NCBI RefSeq assembly: GCF_013030945.1
Contig: NZ_JABBXF010000001.1
Location: 62,001 to 126,000 of the forward strand
Source: Streptomyces morookaense
GTDB taxonomy: Bacteria; Actinomycetota; Actinomycetes; Streptomycetales; Streptomycetaceae
DNA: 64,000 nucleotides
Direction: 5' to 3'
The translations under genes were made by a program, and so were the position numbers. Shown here piece after piece: positions 25,176 through 34,169 of this stretch. How positions within the stretch are numbered: position 1 is the first letter of the stretch; every line of letters starts with the position of its first letter. The notes beneath the pieces are model-generated. The model searched no databases, was not told the DNA's origin, and saw nothing but the letters and a program-made list of their open reading frames with translations.

Positions 25176-25206
25176 TTGACCAGGCGCTTCACCGCAGACA
25201 TAAGGT
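25176..25206 (+). promoter_or_regulatory. Candidate promoter, possibly leaderless
   Basis: TTGACC (25176-25181) and TAAGGT (25201-25206) with a 19-base spacer. The ATG of the DUF2254 gene is at 25213, seven bases after the -10, and there is no ribosome site between, so the mRNA may start at or next to the ATG. Confidence 0.42.
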
Positions 25207-25212
25207 CTGTTT

Positions 25213-26535
25213 ATGGGCAATGACGGACACTCCTCCGCGCCGCGGCGCGTGCCGCGTCCCCTGTCACCGTTGCGGGAGCATCTGCGGGACACGTTCTGGT
25301 TCGCGCCGACCGTCGGGCTCGCCGGGGCCGTGGTGCTGGCCTCGGGGGTGCTGGAGCTGGATCGCCTGCTGATCCGGACGCTGCAGGACGACGGGGACTA
25401 CGCCGAGGTCGACGCGCTGATCAAGATCGCGAACGATGCCAAGACGATCATCAGCACCGTCGGCTCGGCCATGCTGACCTTCGTCGGTGTCGTCTTCTCG
25501 ATCTCGCTCGTCGCCGTGCAGATGGCGGCCGGGCAGATGACGCCGCGCGTCGTGCGGCTGTACGTCCGCAGCCGGATCACCAAGTGCACGTTCGCGGTGT
25601 TCCTGGCGACGTTCCTGTTCACCCTGCTCGTGCAGGCCTCGTACGAGGGGAACACCGACCCGCGCACGGTGTCGACCGTGCCGTTCGTCTCCGCCGTCCT
25701 CTGTGTGCTGATGGTGCTGGTCAGCCTCGGGCTGTTCGTCGCGTACGTGAACTCCACGATCCGGCTGATGCGGGTCGCCCACGTCATCGACCGCATCATC
25801 CGCGAGTCCTTCCGCATGCTCGACCGGCACATCCGGACCGTCGTCCCGGGCGCCCCCGGTCTCCCGCCCGCCGAGGCGGAGATCCTGCACCGGGGGCGGG
25901 CCGGGGTGCTGCGCGATGTCCACATCGCCCGTCTGGTGCGGGTGGCCCGCCGGCACAGCACCGTGCTGCGGCTGATCCCGAGGGTCGGCGACTACGTGGT
26001 GCCGGGCACCCCGGTGCTCGCCGTGCACGGCGGGACGGTGCCACCGCCGCGGGCGCTCCGGTACACCGTCTCGGTCGGCGTGGAACGGACCTTCCACCAG
26101 GACCTCGGCTTCGGGCTGCGGCAGCTGTCCGACATCGCCCAGCGGGCTCTCTCCCCCGCCGTCAACGACCCCACGACGGCCGTCCAGTGCCTGGACCGCA
26201 TCGTCCAGTTCCTGGCGGCCATCGCGGACCGGCCGCTCGGCATGCTGCACCACCACGACCGCAAGGGCGCCATCCGGCTCGTACAGGACCTGCCCGGCTG
26301 GACGGACCTGGTCGACCTCGGCTTCACCGAGATCCGCGGCTGCGCCACCGGGCAACCGCAGGTGACGCGCCGCCTGATCGCCGGGCTGGACGACCTGCTG
26401 CACCTGGCGCCCGAGGAGCGCCGCCCGCCGCTCGAACGGCACCGCGCGCTGCTCACGCAGGCAGTGGAGCGGGCGGTGCCTGCGGCCGCCGAACGTGATT
26501 TCGCGGTGCTGCCGGACCGACAGGGGATCGGCTGA
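25213..26535 (+). CDS. DUF2254 integral membrane protein
   Basis: 440 residues. Four membrane segments lie in the first ~190: FWFAPTVGLAGAVVLASGVL, MLTFVGVVFSISLVAVQMAA, CTFAVFLATFLFTLLVQAS, and VSAVLCVLMVLVSLGLFVAY. A cytoplasmic region of about 250 residues follows with RQLSDIAQRALSPAVNDPTT, the conserved DUF2254 signature. The family is of unknown function and is found widely in bacteria. No partner gene; it converges on the aldehyde dehydrogenase. It starts beside the tRNA-Leu in opposite orientation. Confidence 0.9.
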   Translation: MGNDGHSSAPRRVPRPLSPLREHLRDTFWFAPTVGLAGAVVLASGVLELDRLLIRTLQDDGDYAEVDALIKIANDAKTIISTVGSAMLTFVGVVFSISLVAVQMAAGQMTPRVVRLYVRSRITKCTFAVFLATFLFTLLVQASYEGNTDPRTVSTVPFVSAVLCVLMVLVSLGLFVAYVNSTIRLMRVAHVIDRIIRESFRMLDRHIRTVVPGAPGLPPAEAEILHRGRAGVLRDVHIARLVRVARRHSTVLRLIPRVGDYVVPGTPVLAVHGGTVPPPRALRYTVSVGVERTFHQDLGFGLRQLSDIAQRALSPAVNDPTTAVQCLDRIVQFLAAIADRPLGMLHHHDRKGAIRLVQDLPGWTDLVDLGFTEIRGCATGQPQVTRRLIAGLDDLLHLAPEERRPPLERHRALLTQAVERAVPAAAERDFAVLPDRQGIG

Positions 26536-26563
26536 GCCGGCGAGTTGCCTCACGGCATCGACC

Positions 26564-28111
26564 TCACGGCATCAAGTGGTACTCCGGGAAGTTCCCCGGC
26601 ACCCGCTCCTCCCCCGGCCCCTCCGTCACCGCCCGTACCAGCAGCTCCCCTCCTACGAACGCGCCCCGCCACGACGCCCCGAAGCCGCCGAAGAGCTCCT
26701 CGCGGTCGCCGCGCGAACGCGGCACGCCGCGGCCCACCTTGAAGGCGCGGATCTGCGGGGCGAGGCGCTCGTGCACCGCAGGGTCGTCACACGACAACGT
26801 CGCCACCAGCGCACCGTTGCTCGCGTTCATCGCAGCGAGCAGCTCGGCCTCGGTGTCGACGAGGACGATCGTGTCGACGGGCCCGAACGGTTCCGCGTGA
26901 TGGAGCGGCGACGCCGGAGGCGGGTTGAGGAGAGTGACCGGTGCGACGTAGGCCCGGGTGTCCTGACCGGGCAGGAAGCAGCTCGCGTCGAGCGTGCCTC
27001 GGTGCAGCGGAACGGCACCGCGGTCCACCGCCTCGTCGACCTGGGCCCTCAGTTCCTCCGCCTTGGCCGCGTTGATGAGCGGCCCGAAGTCCAGCTCGGG
27101 CAGCGCGTCCGCCGGGTCGGCGACCGCCAGCGGATGACCGAGGCGCACCGACCGCACGGCAGGCAGGTACACCGCCAGGAACTCCGCGAACGCGCTGCGC
27201 TGCACGACGAACCGCGGGTAGGCCGTGCAGCGCTGCTTCGCGTAGTCGAACGTCTTGCGGATCTGTGGGGCGAGGGAGTCCCAGGCGGAGAACTCCCAGA
27301 TGCCCCAGGCATTGAGGCCCTCCTGTTCCAGGATGTGCCGCTTGCCGAGGTCGGCGACGGCGGTCGCCACGCGGGCGCCCGTGTCGCGTCCGCCGACGAA
27401 CGACACACAGCCGATCTCCGGGGCCCGCACGAGCGCCTCGGAGAGCTCTCCGCCGCTCCCGCTCACCAGGGTCAGCGGCAGGCCCTCCCTGGCGATGAGG
27501 GCGGCCGCCAGCGTCAGACACGACAGACCGCCGTCGGTGGGCGTCTTGGCGATGGCCGCATTGCCGGCCAGCATCTGGACGAGCACGGCGTGGACGAGCA
27601 CGCTCATCGGGTAGTTCCAGCTGGCGATGTTGCTGACGGGGCCGGGCAGCGGGGTGCGCCCGGTGAGCATGCGGTCGATCCCGTCGGCGTACCAGCGCAC
27701 GCCGTCCACGGCCCGGTCGACGTCGGCCCGGGCGAGCCGCCACGGCTTGCCGATCTCCCAGACGAGCAGCAGGGCGAGGAGGTCGCGGTGCGCGGCGAGG
27801 GCGTCGAGGGCGGCGCCCACCCGTGCCCGGCGCTCGGCGAGCGGCAGGTCGCGCCAGGCGCGGTGCTGGTCCAGGGAGGCCCGTACGGCGTGCCGGGCGG
27901 TGCCCCGGTCGAGGCGGGGCGGGCCCGGGATCGGGGTGCCGTCGACGGGGGTCGCGGCGGGCAGCGGACGGCCGTCCAGCTGCCAGGCGCCGTTCCAGAG
28001 GTTGAGGACGCGGTCCTCCCGGAAGGCCTCCGGGGCGACGGCCCGGCATCGCTGCCAGGCGGTGTCCCATTCGGTGCCGGGTTTCAGAACGCGCGGAAGG
28101 GTGGATGCCAT
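26564..28111 (-). CDS. Aldehyde dehydrogenase family protein
   Basis: 515 residues of the NAD(P)-dependent aldehyde dehydrogenase fold. Cofactor-binding IASWNYPMSVLVHAVLVQML is near residue 155, the CVSFVGGRDTGARVA loop near 225, and a Cys in YAKQRCTAYPRFVV stands in the catalytic position. The canonical Glu motif (LELGGK) reads ILEQEGLNAWG, so it is an outlying subfamily. Start: ATG at 28111 after GGAG; the frame is open to 28231. Divergent from fdhD. Substrate unknown; pairing with fdhD hints at one-carbon or formate-related use but does not show it. Confidence 0.82.
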   Translation of the reverse strand: MASTLPRVLKPGTEWDTAWQRCRAVAPEAFREDRVLNLWNGAWQLDGRPLPAATPVDGTPIPGPPRLDRGTARHAVRASLDQHRAWRDLPLAERRARVGAALDALAAHRDLLALLLVWEIGKPWRLARADVDRAVDGVRWYADGIDRMLTGRTPLPGPVSNIASWNYPMSVLVHAVLVQMLAGNAAIAKTPTDGGLSCLTLAAALIAREGLPLTLVSGSGGELSEALVRAPEIGCVSFVGGRDTGARVATAVADLGKRHILEQEGLNAWGIWEFSAWDSLAPQIRKTFDYAKQRCTAYPRFVVQRSAFAEFLAVYLPAVRSVRLGHPLAVADPADALPELDFGPLINAAKAEELRAQVDEAVDRGAVPLHRGTLDASCFLPGQDTRAYVAPVTLLNPPPASPLHHAEPFGPVDTIVLVDTEAELLAAMNASNGALVATLSCDDPAVHERLAPQIRAFKVGRGVPRSRGDREELFGGFGASWRGAFVGGELLVRAVTEGPGEERVPGNFPEYHLMP

Positions 28112-28233
28112 CACGGATCTCCGCTCTCGGTGCACGATCGGGGCGATATCCAGGGCGGTATCGGGGCGTTCGGAGCGTTCGGAGCGTTCGGGCAGGGAAG
28201 GCGGCGCTGCGGTGTCCACTGCTGTCACCACTT

Positions 28234-28249
28234 GCTACCGAACGGTAGC
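28234..28249. promoter_or_regulatory. GCTACCG-AA-CGGTAGC dyad
   Basis: A perfect 7+7 inverted repeat with a 2-base centre, in the interval between the divergent aldehyde dehydrogenase and fdhD genes. This size fits a TetR-type operator (ACCGnnCGGT core). No regulator gene is adjacent, so the binding protein would be encoded elsewhere. Confidence 0.5.
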
Positions 28250-28355
28250 CCTGGTGCGGCCGGCAGGAAGGGTGCCCGCTGCCAATGAGGCCCAGGTCAC
28301 GTGAGACGGTTCTCCACGACACTGCCTTCCAACGCGCACCAGGACTGATCGACAC

Positions 28356-29189
28356 ATGGGACGGGTCACCGAACGACGCCGCGTCATCCGCATCCGGGAC
28401 GGGGCCGCGACCGTCCGGCCCGACACTCTCGTCGCCGAGGAGCCCCTGGAGATCCGGCTGAACGGCAAGCCCCTCGCCATCACCATGCGCACACCGGGCG
28501 ACGACTTCGCGCTCGCCGCCGGTTTCCTCGTCAGCGAGGGCGTCCTGGGCAGCGCCGGGGACCTGGCGAACATCGTCTACTGCGCCGGTGCGACGGAGGA
28601 CGGCAGCAACACGTACAACGTCGTCGACGTCCGCCTCGCCCCCGGCGTCCCCGTCCCCGACATCACGCTCGAGCGCAACGTCTACACCACGTCCTCCTGC
28701 GGCCTGTGCGGCAAGGCGAGTCTGGACGCCGTCCGCACCACCGCCCGCTGGCCCGTGGCCGACGGCCCGGCGCCGATGCGTCTGACGCCCGGTCTGCTGG
28801 CCGAACTGCCCGATCGGCTGCGCGAGGCGCAACGCGTCTTCGACCGCACGGGCGGCCTGCACGCCGCCGCACTGTTCTCGCCGGAGGGCGAACTGCTGGA
28901 CGTGCGCGAGGACGTGGGCCGGCACAACGCGGTCGACAAGCTCGTCGGCCGCGCCCTCCAGCAGGGCCTGCTGCCCCTGTCCGGCACCGTACTTGTCGTC
29001 TCCGGCCGCGCCTCGTTCGAGCTGGCGCAGAAGGCGGTCATGGCGGGCATCCCGGTGCTCGCCGCGGTGTCGGCACCGTCCTCGCTGGCCGTCGACCTGG
29101 CTGCGGAGGCGGGGATGACGCTGGTGGGCTTTCTGCGGGGGGCGTCGATGAACGTGTACGCCGGTGAAGGACGCATTGCCCTAGGGTGA
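28356..29189 (+). CDS. fdhD: Formate dehydrogenase accessory sulfurtransferase FdhD
   Basis: 277 residues. FdhD moves sulfur from a cysteine desulfurase to the molybdenum cofactor so that formate dehydrogenase becomes active. The persulfide-carrying pair is in TSSCGLCGKAS (near residue 112), and the cofactor-binding regions include DFALAAGFLVSEGV, EDVGRHNAVDKLVG and VVSGRASFELAQKA. Length and motifs are full. No formate dehydrogenase gene is in the window. The start ATG has no strong ribosome site. Confidence 0.95.
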   Translation: MGRVTERRRVIRIRDGAATVRPDTLVAEEPLEIRLNGKPLAITMRTPGDDFALAAGFLVSEGVLGSAGDLANIVYCAGATEDGSNTYNVVDVRLAPGVPVPDITLERNVYTTSSCGLCGKASLDAVRTTARWPVADGPAPMRLTPGLLAELPDRLREAQRVFDRTGGLHAAALFSPEGELLDVREDVGRHNAVDKLVGRALQQGLLPLSGTVLVVSGRASFELAQKAVMAGIPVLAAVSAPSSLAVDLAAEAGMTLVGFLRGASMNVYAGEGRIALG

Positions 29190-29232
29190 GTTCGGGCCCG
29201 GCTCCGAGCCGGCGCAAGGGGGAGGGAGCAGC

Positions 29233-30699
29233 ATGGCGCCGAGACAGTTGCCGCCGTTGCCGCAGTACCGGCGCGACGCCGTCACACGGCGGCTGTGCGC
29301 GACGACGCATCTCGACGAGAGCTTCGCACGCGACGTGCGGCGGGAGTTCACGGCCGACCGGCTCAAGGCGAACGGTCTGCCGCTCGGTGTGAACCTCGTC
29401 GCGCTGGTGCGTCACGCCGAAGCGGCCTGGCGGCGGCTGGAGTTGCGGGACAGGCATCTCTCGTTCGTCCTGTGCGGTGTGGCCGGCGCGCTGCTCGGAG
29501 CCGTGGCGAGCCTCGGCCAGGGGTCGTCCGCCGGTGTCCTGGGCTTCCTGCTCCTGCTCGTCGCCCTCTTCTGCTGCGGGGCCGTGCTCGTCTGCCGGGC
29601 CGAGCATCAGGCACGGCAGGCCGCACTGGAGGTGTACCGGGGGTCGCGCAAGTCCGCCGACCTGGCACCGCCCGTGGCGGCCGAAGTGGAGGACCGGCTG
29701 CGTGAGTTGCGGCGTGCGAACGTCCTGCCGTACGACGCGTCCTTCGAGTCGACGAACCCCTTCGTCGGCAGCGGCCGGAAAATCAAGGAAGTCGTCTGGG
29801 AGTCCATCGACATCAGCCGTGCCGCGGACTCGCCGACAGGCGGCAAGCTGACCGCCAAGCCCTTCGACGCCGTCGACCTCCACACCTATGTGGCCGAGGA
29901 GATGGCGGACATCGTCGGTCTGGAGGGACTGAGGGCACAGAACCGGCTGTATGTGAACGGTCTGAGTGCTCTGCATCTGCCCGATCTGCTGCCCGACCGG
30001 CTGCAACGGCCCGCCGTGCGCGTCCCGCGGCAGTACGTGCAGTCCGCCGTGGTGCAGTCGGGCGCGGGCATGCGCACCTATCTGAGCCTGGAGATGGTGG
30101 GCGAGGGCGGCAGAATCGTGGTGTCCATGCATCTGCGGGCCCGCCTGCTGCACCCCCGGCTGTCCTGGGAAGTGGCCGCCTATGTGCTGCCTCCCTTGCA
30201 ACACCGGTTCGGCACCGTCGGGTTCCTCCCCCTGGGGGGCTTCGAGTACTGGTGGAGCCTGCTGCGGTTCGGCATGGCGCACACCTGGCGCGGCGTGTGG
30301 GGCGCCCCCGGCCGGGCCGCCCGCCGGCGCGGCGACCAGGCCCGGTACGCCCGCGAGCTGGAGAAGACGCGCAGGAGCATCACCAAGCAGCATCTGGCCT
30401 ACGACTACGGTGCCACCGACAGCCTGCGCAACCACTGCTCCGACTGGGGCGCCATGGGACACACGGAACGGACGGACTCCCGGGACACCTTCCTGCGTCT
30501 TCAACAGGGCGTGCTGATCGCCACGGAGCGCTTCCTGCAGGACCACAACATCGACACCGGCGACTTCGACCGTGCGCAGCAGGTGATCGCCACTCAGACG
30601 TACAACATCTCCGGTGACATCACCGGCAACGCCAACATCGGTTCCAACGGGCAGATCAACACCTACGGCCAGCCGGGTGCGGCGCAGGGCGGAAACTGA
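29233..30699 (+). CDS. Hypothetical two-TM protein with C-terminal Gly/Asn motif
   Basis: 488 residues, not recognised. Residues ~1-70 are a charged helical region, ~75-115 form two membrane helices (VLCGVAGALLGAVASL, then LGFLLLLVALFCCGAVLVC), and ~130-430 are a large soluble domain (VYVEEM-type strands; SLEMVGEGGRIVVSMHLRAR). The last ~35 residues carry ISGDITGNANIGSNGQINTY. That motif recurs at the N-terminus of the next gene product (HGDITGPGNFGDNGRIEI), so the two probably interact through it. The genes are 35 bp apart, face the kinase operon and may be its membrane partners. Start: ATG after GGGGGAGGGAG. Confidence 0.8.
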   Translation: MAPRQLPPLPQYRRDAVTRRLCATTHLDESFARDVRREFTADRLKANGLPLGVNLVALVRHAEAAWRRLELRDRHLSFVLCGVAGALLGAVASLGQGSSAGVLGFLLLLVALFCCGAVLVCRAEHQARQAALEVYRGSRKSADLAPPVAAEVEDRLRELRRANVLPYDASFESTNPFVGSGRKIKEVVWESIDISRAADSPTGGKLTAKPFDAVDLHTYVAEEMADIVGLEGLRAQNRLYVNGLSALHLPDLLPDRLQRPAVRVPRQYVQSAVVQSGAGMRTYLSLEMVGEGGRIVVSMHLRARLLHPRLSWEVAAYVLPPLQHRFGTVGFLPLGGFEYWWSLLRFGMAHTWRGVWGAPGRAARRRGDQARYARELEKTRRSITKQHLAYDYGATDSLRNHCSDWGAMGHTERTDSRDTFLRLQQGVLIATERFLQDHNIDTGDFDRAQQVIATQTYNISGDITGNANIGSNGQINTYGQPGAAQGGN

Positions 30700-30734
30700 G
30701 CAACCGGGCAGCCGGGCAAGCGAGAAGGAGTTCC

Positions 30735-31058
30735 ATGAGCACCTACAACTTCCACGGCGACATCACAGGGCCGGGCAACTTCGGCGACAACGGCAGGATA
30801 GAGATCCACCACGGCCAGTCCCCGGCCGAGACGCTCCGGCTGGCCGGTGAGCTCGTACGCCTGCTGCGCGTGGAACACCCCGAACTCGCCGGACCCGCCG
30901 GTCTGGTGCAGGGCGAGCTGGTGCGCGCGGACGAGGAGCGGCGGCCCGTCGACCGGGGGCGGGTCCGCAAGTGGCTGGAACTGATCACCACGGGGGCGGC
31001 GGCGGGAAGCGGTTCGCTCGCCCTGGTCCAGGACCTGGGCCGCGCTCTGGGGATGTGA
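30735..31058 (+). CDS. Small protein with N-terminal Gly/Asn motif
   Basis: 107 residues. The first 30 contain NFHGDITGPGNFGDNGRIEI, matching the tail of the preceding gene product. The rest is helical (AETLRLAGELVRLLRVEH, then GRVRKWLELITTGAAAGSGS). Glycine/asparagine motifs of this style are found in actinomycete signalling proteins and have been linked to homotypic, amyloid-like contacts. The start follows GAGAAGGAG. It converges on the kinase gene with a 15-bp gap. Probable adaptor or effector of the locus; this is inference. Confidence 0.8.
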   Translation: MSTYNFHGDITGPGNFGDNGRIEIHHGQSPAETLRLAGELVRLLRVEHPELAGPAGLVQGELVRADEERRPVDRGRVRKWLELITTGAAAGSGSLALVQDLGRALGM

Positions 31059-31073
31059 GCGCGGCCCGCGGGC

Positions 31074-32405
31074 TCACTCGGCGTGCACCACGGCCCGGGC
31101 GCCGCCCAGGTCGACCTCCAGCCCGGACCGCAGCGGGACGGTCTGTCCGGGTGCCACGTCCTGGACGGTGCCGTCGGAGCGGCGGGCCCTCCAGGTGGTC
31201 GTGGAACGGTTGGCCAGGCCGAAGCGGCCGGGTTTCGCGGGGTGTTCGACGAGTTCGGCGACGAGCGTGCCGTCGCCGTAGTCGTGCCGCGCGGGTTCGT
31301 CCAGCAGGTGGTGCGCGTGCACCCGTGCCGCACGGCGCAGTCGCAGGTGCCGCTCGGCGTGCAGCACGGCCGTGGTGATCACGAGCCGGGGCGGCAGGAT
31401 CAGCGTGCTGCGGCACGACCAGCAGGCGCGGGCGTTGGTGGAACGGGGCTCGGTCATGTTCTGCCGGCCGCAGTCGGCGCAGTCGACGATGGTGTCGCGG
31501 ACCTGGCGCAGGGCGTCGCGCCACTGCGACTCGCGCACCCGGCGGGACGCGTCGCGCAGCCCCTCGGTGAAGTTCTTCACGAACAGCTCGCTCAGGACCG
31601 GAGGCACCACCTTCCAGGTGGCCAGAACAGTGGTCTGCTCGTCCGGATCCGGCTCGTTGCTCTTGTCGACGGGGTCGAAGACGAAGACCGGGTTCTTGCC
31701 GTACAGCCGCTTCTCGGCGGCCTCGTCCAGGCAGCGGATGGCCAGCTCCGCCTTGCCCTTGAGCGGGTGGTGGTTCATGAGCAGCATGAACAACAGGACG
31801 GAGAGCGAGTGCAGGTCCGTCTGGGTGCCGGGTATGGCGCCCGGTTCGCCCCGCACCAGCTCCGGTGCCATGAACTCCATGGTTCCCGAGATCCCGCTGG
31901 CCTCTCCCTCGACCACGGCGTTGTCGTTGTCGCAGACGAGGACGTCGCCGTTGGCGGGGTCGAAGAAGATGTTGCCCCAGGAGATGTCGCGGTAGGCGAT
32001 GCCGCGGGAGTGCAGGGCCTGGTAGGCCTCGACCATGTTCAGGCCCGCGGTCACCAGGGCGACGGGCGTGGTGCGCAACTGGCGCCGGAAGAGCGCCGGG
32101 AGGCCCTTGAACCGGTCGGGGCGGATGTCCATGAGGTAGCCGAATCCGCCGGCTCCGTCGGTGACGAACGCATGGGGCCACAGGAAGCGGTCGTCGTCGA
32201 AGTCCCGGCTGACCAGCTCCTCCACGATCTTGCGCTGCTCGGGAGTGGCGCAGCTCGGGTAGTACCACTTGAGCGCCTTCTCGCCGGACGGCGTGGTGAC
32301 GCGGTGGACCTCGCCCTGGCCGCCCGCTCCCAGCATCCCGGCGACCACGATCTCGTCGCCCGTGTCGGTCGTGAGGCGGTCGCCGTTGTCGAGCATGCCG
32401 GACAT
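31074..32405 (-). CDS. Ser/Thr kinase with zinc ribbon (TerY-P type)
   Basis: 443 residues. Kinase domain ~5-300: glycine loop GAGGQGEV, Lys in ALKWYYP, catalytic loop YRDISWGN (YRD in place of HRD, Asp and Asn kept) and CDND in place of DFG, so it is probably active. Next is a zinc ribbon (CADC, then CWSC near residue 335) and a C-terminal ~90-residue beta domain resembling FHA. Kinase-ribbon, PP2C and vWA together make the TerY-P triad. The ATG overlaps the phosphatase stop by one base. Confidence 0.9.
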   Translation of the reverse strand: MSGMLDNGDRLTTDTGDEIVVAGMLGAGGQGEVHRVTTPSGEKALKWYYPSCATPEQRKIVEELVSRDFDDDRFLWPHAFVTDGAGGFGYLMDIRPDRFKGLPALFRRQLRTTPVALVTAGLNMVEAYQALHSRGIAYRDISWGNIFFDPANGDVLVCDNDNAVVEGEASGISGTMEFMAPELVRGEPGAIPGTQTDLHSLSVLLFMLLMNHHPLKGKAELAIRCLDEAAEKRLYGKNPVFVFDPVDKSNEPDPDEQTTVLATWKVVPPVLSELFVKNFTEGLRDASRRVRESQWRDALRQVRDTIVDCADCGRQNMTEPRSTNARACWSCRSTLILPPRLVITTAVLHAERHLRLRRAARVHAHHLLDEPARHDYGDGTLVAELVEHPAKPGRFGLANRSTTTWRARRSDGTVQDVAPGQTVPLRSGLEVDLGGARAVVHAE

Positions 32406-33259
32406 CAGTCGTTCTCCGTTTCTCGGTCCTGCGACCCGTCCTCGGACGGGTCCGGGTCGTCCGGCCGCCGCCACACGGCGGCCACGGTGGTGTCGTCGCC
32501 CGAGTACGTGCTCGCCCGGGCCAGCCATCCGGGAAGCGCAGCACCGATCGCCTCGGGGCCCTCGGCCGCCAGGCGTTCGCTCACCTCCCGGACGAACCGG
32601 ACGAACCCGTCCTGTGCCGCGAAGCTCTTGGACAGCCCGTCGGTCGACAGCATCAGCAGCCTCGGCAGCCGCCCCGGATCGGACACCGGCGCCCAGTGCA
32701 CACGCATCAGGTCCCACGCCTGACGGCTGCACAGGGACTCCGTCTCGTCACCGAGTTCCGGTTCGGACGGGGCGAGCGGCGCACTGATCGTGCCGTCGGC
32801 CTCGACGAGCATCAGGTCGCCGTCGCCGAGCTGCCAGGCGACCACCAGGCCGGGCACGCAGACCGCGCCGAGGAGTGTGGTGCCGTACGGCAGCAGCTCG
32901 TCGCCCCGGGTCACACCGGCCAGCGGATGGTCCTTGAGGTGCCGGTGCACCTCGTCCTGCCAGTCGCGTACGACCTCGCGGGGCACCCGACGGCAGGCGT
33001 CGTGACGCAACTGCCGCAGGTTTCCCGGCGTTTCCCCGGCGCGTGCGGCGAACTCGCGCGCGCAGCGCATGAAGATGTCGACCGCGAAGCGTGCACCGAG
33101 TCCGCTGCGCGAGTGGACCGCCGAGCCGTGTCCGTCGGCGACGGCAAGTACGAGGTTGCCCTCCGCCGTGCCTTCTGCGTCGTACCAGTCCTGGTTACCC
33201 GCTTTGCCCGGGCCCTGGACCGACTCCCGGAAGATCCTCCAGTGCGGCACGCTCACCAC
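32405..33259 (-). CDS. PP2C-family protein phosphatase
   Basis: 284 residues. Metal-binding ADGHGSAVHSR near residue 40, LLGAVCVPGLVVAWQLGDGD near 130 and LSTDGLSKSF near 205 are the PPM/PP2C signature strands. It would reverse phosphorylation by the kinase encoded next. Its start overlaps the vWA stop and its stop overlaps the kinase start, so the three are coupled. No membrane segment. Confidence 0.92.
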   Translation of the reverse strand: MVSVPHWRIFRESVQGPGKAGNQDWYDAEGTAEGNLVLAVADGHGSAVHSRSGLGARFAVDIFMRCAREFAARAGETPGNLRQLRHDACRRVPREVVRDWQDEVHRHLKDHPLAGVTRGDELLPYGTTLLGAVCVPGLVVAWQLGDGDLMLVEADGTISAPLAPSEPELGDETESLCSRQAWDLMRVHWAPVSDPGRLPRLLMLSTDGLSKSFAAQDGFVRFVREVSERLAAEGPEAIGAALPGWLARASTYSGDDTTVAAVWRRPDDPDPSEDGSQDRETEND

Positions 33260-33942
33260 ACGTCGTCGTCATCGTGATCCTGGAGCTTGGGCGGCGCGAA
33301 GGCGGGGCCGAGCTGTTTGGTGGCCGCGCCGCCCGCGACGGGCTGCGAGGCCGCCTTGACCGCCGCCGTGGAGGCCCAGCGGATGGCCGCCGCCAGCTGC
33401 TTGGGGCTGTTGGCGTCCAGCACGGGGAGCTCGGGGTTGCCGAGGAACTCCTGGAGGACGCCGCGGTCGGCGTCGGCCCCGATGGCGATGGCGACCCGCA
33501 CGGCCTTCTTGCCCCACGGCGTCGCGTCGATGGCCTTCAGACCGTCGCGCCACTCGTCCAGCGGCTGGCCGTCCGAGACCAGGCACAGCACCGGCTTGAG
33601 CGCCCGCTGCGGCATGGGCGGCGTCTCGAGCTCGCGGGCCACGAGGGACAGGGCCGCCCCGAGGTTGGTGCCGCCGTCGACCTGGATGTCCTGCCAGGTG
33701 AAGTCGTCGACGGGGACGGGCGCCGCCTGGTGCCACTGCGCGGTGCTGGAGAAGGTCAGGACCCGGATGAGGAGCTGGGCGGAAGCGTTGTCGTGCGCCA
33801 CCGACTGCATCTCCGGGATCGCCTCCCGGATGGCGTAGTTGAGTGTGCCGATCTTCTCCCCGAGCATCGAGTACGAGCAGTCGAGGATCCAGATGAAGTG
33901 CACCGGGCGGCTCTCCATCGGGCCACCGGGAATATCGCTCAC
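33253..33942 (-). CDS. vWA-domain protein, TerY-like
   Basis: 229 residues. A complete MIDAS site: DCSYSM near residue 21, Thr in GGTNLG near 92 and Asp in VSDGQP near 122. The C-terminal ~40 residues are flexible and end with an acidic run. TerY proteins bind metal and assemble with the kinase and PP2C phosphatase in tellurite-like stress and conflict operons. It overlaps the phosphatase by 7 bp. Confidence 0.92.
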   Translation of the reverse strand: MSDIPGGPMESRPVHFIWILDCSYSMLGEKIGTLNYAIREAIPEMQSVAHDNASAQLLIRVLTFSSTAQWHQAAPVPVDDFTWQDIQVDGGTNLGAALSLVARELETPPMPQRALKPVLCLVSDGQPLDEWRDGLKAIDATPWGKKAVRVAIAIGADADRGVLQEFLGNPELPVLDANSPKQLAAAIRWASTAAVKAASQPVAGGAATKQLGPAFAPPKLQDHDDDDVW

Positions 33943-33949
33943 GCAGGCA

Positions 33950-34105
33950 TCACTCCAACGTTCCGTTCAACAACAGCAGAAGAGACAGCACCGTCGCACC
34001 CATGAGGACGACGCATGCCGAGATGAACAGGCCCAGCACGATGCGGCGTTGCCGCGCCACATGGGCGGGTACCGGGATGGGCTTGTGGGTGGATACGGAT
34101 GTCAC
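33950..34105 (-). CDS. Small single-TM protein (51 residues)
   Basis: Begins with a GTG at 34105 after GGGAGAGAAG and ends 7 bp before the vWA start. The chain has a polar/basic N-terminus (HVARQRR) and one strong membrane helix (IVLGLFISACVVLMGATVLS, then LLLLLNG). It fits exactly between two operon genes and keeps the same coding bias, so I take it as real. Probable membrane anchor or partner of the neighbouring GTPase or vWA protein; no family recognised. Confidence 0.6.
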   Translation of the reverse strand: MTSVSTHKPIPVPAHVARQRRIVLGLFISACVVLMGATVLSLLLLLNGTLE

Positions 34106-34169
34106 CGTGCGCCGTCTTCTCTCCCTCACCGTCCGAGTGTTCAGACCCTATCCGCAGCAGCACGTCACG

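Noticed and set aside
26540..26575. Direct repeat CCTCACGGCATC after the DUF2254 gene
   Set aside because: Two short imperfectly flanked copies around a convergent junction, not distinguishable from chance.
31074..32405. Kinase as a pseudokinase because of YRD and DND motifs
   Set aside because: Lys, the catalytic Asp and Asn, and the metal-binding Asp are all present; such variants occur in active kinases.
32405..32732. Longer start for the kinase
   Set aside because: The extra 109 codons lie inside the phosphatase gene and have no ribosome site; the ATG at 32405 overlaps the phosphatase stop as in the rest of the operon.
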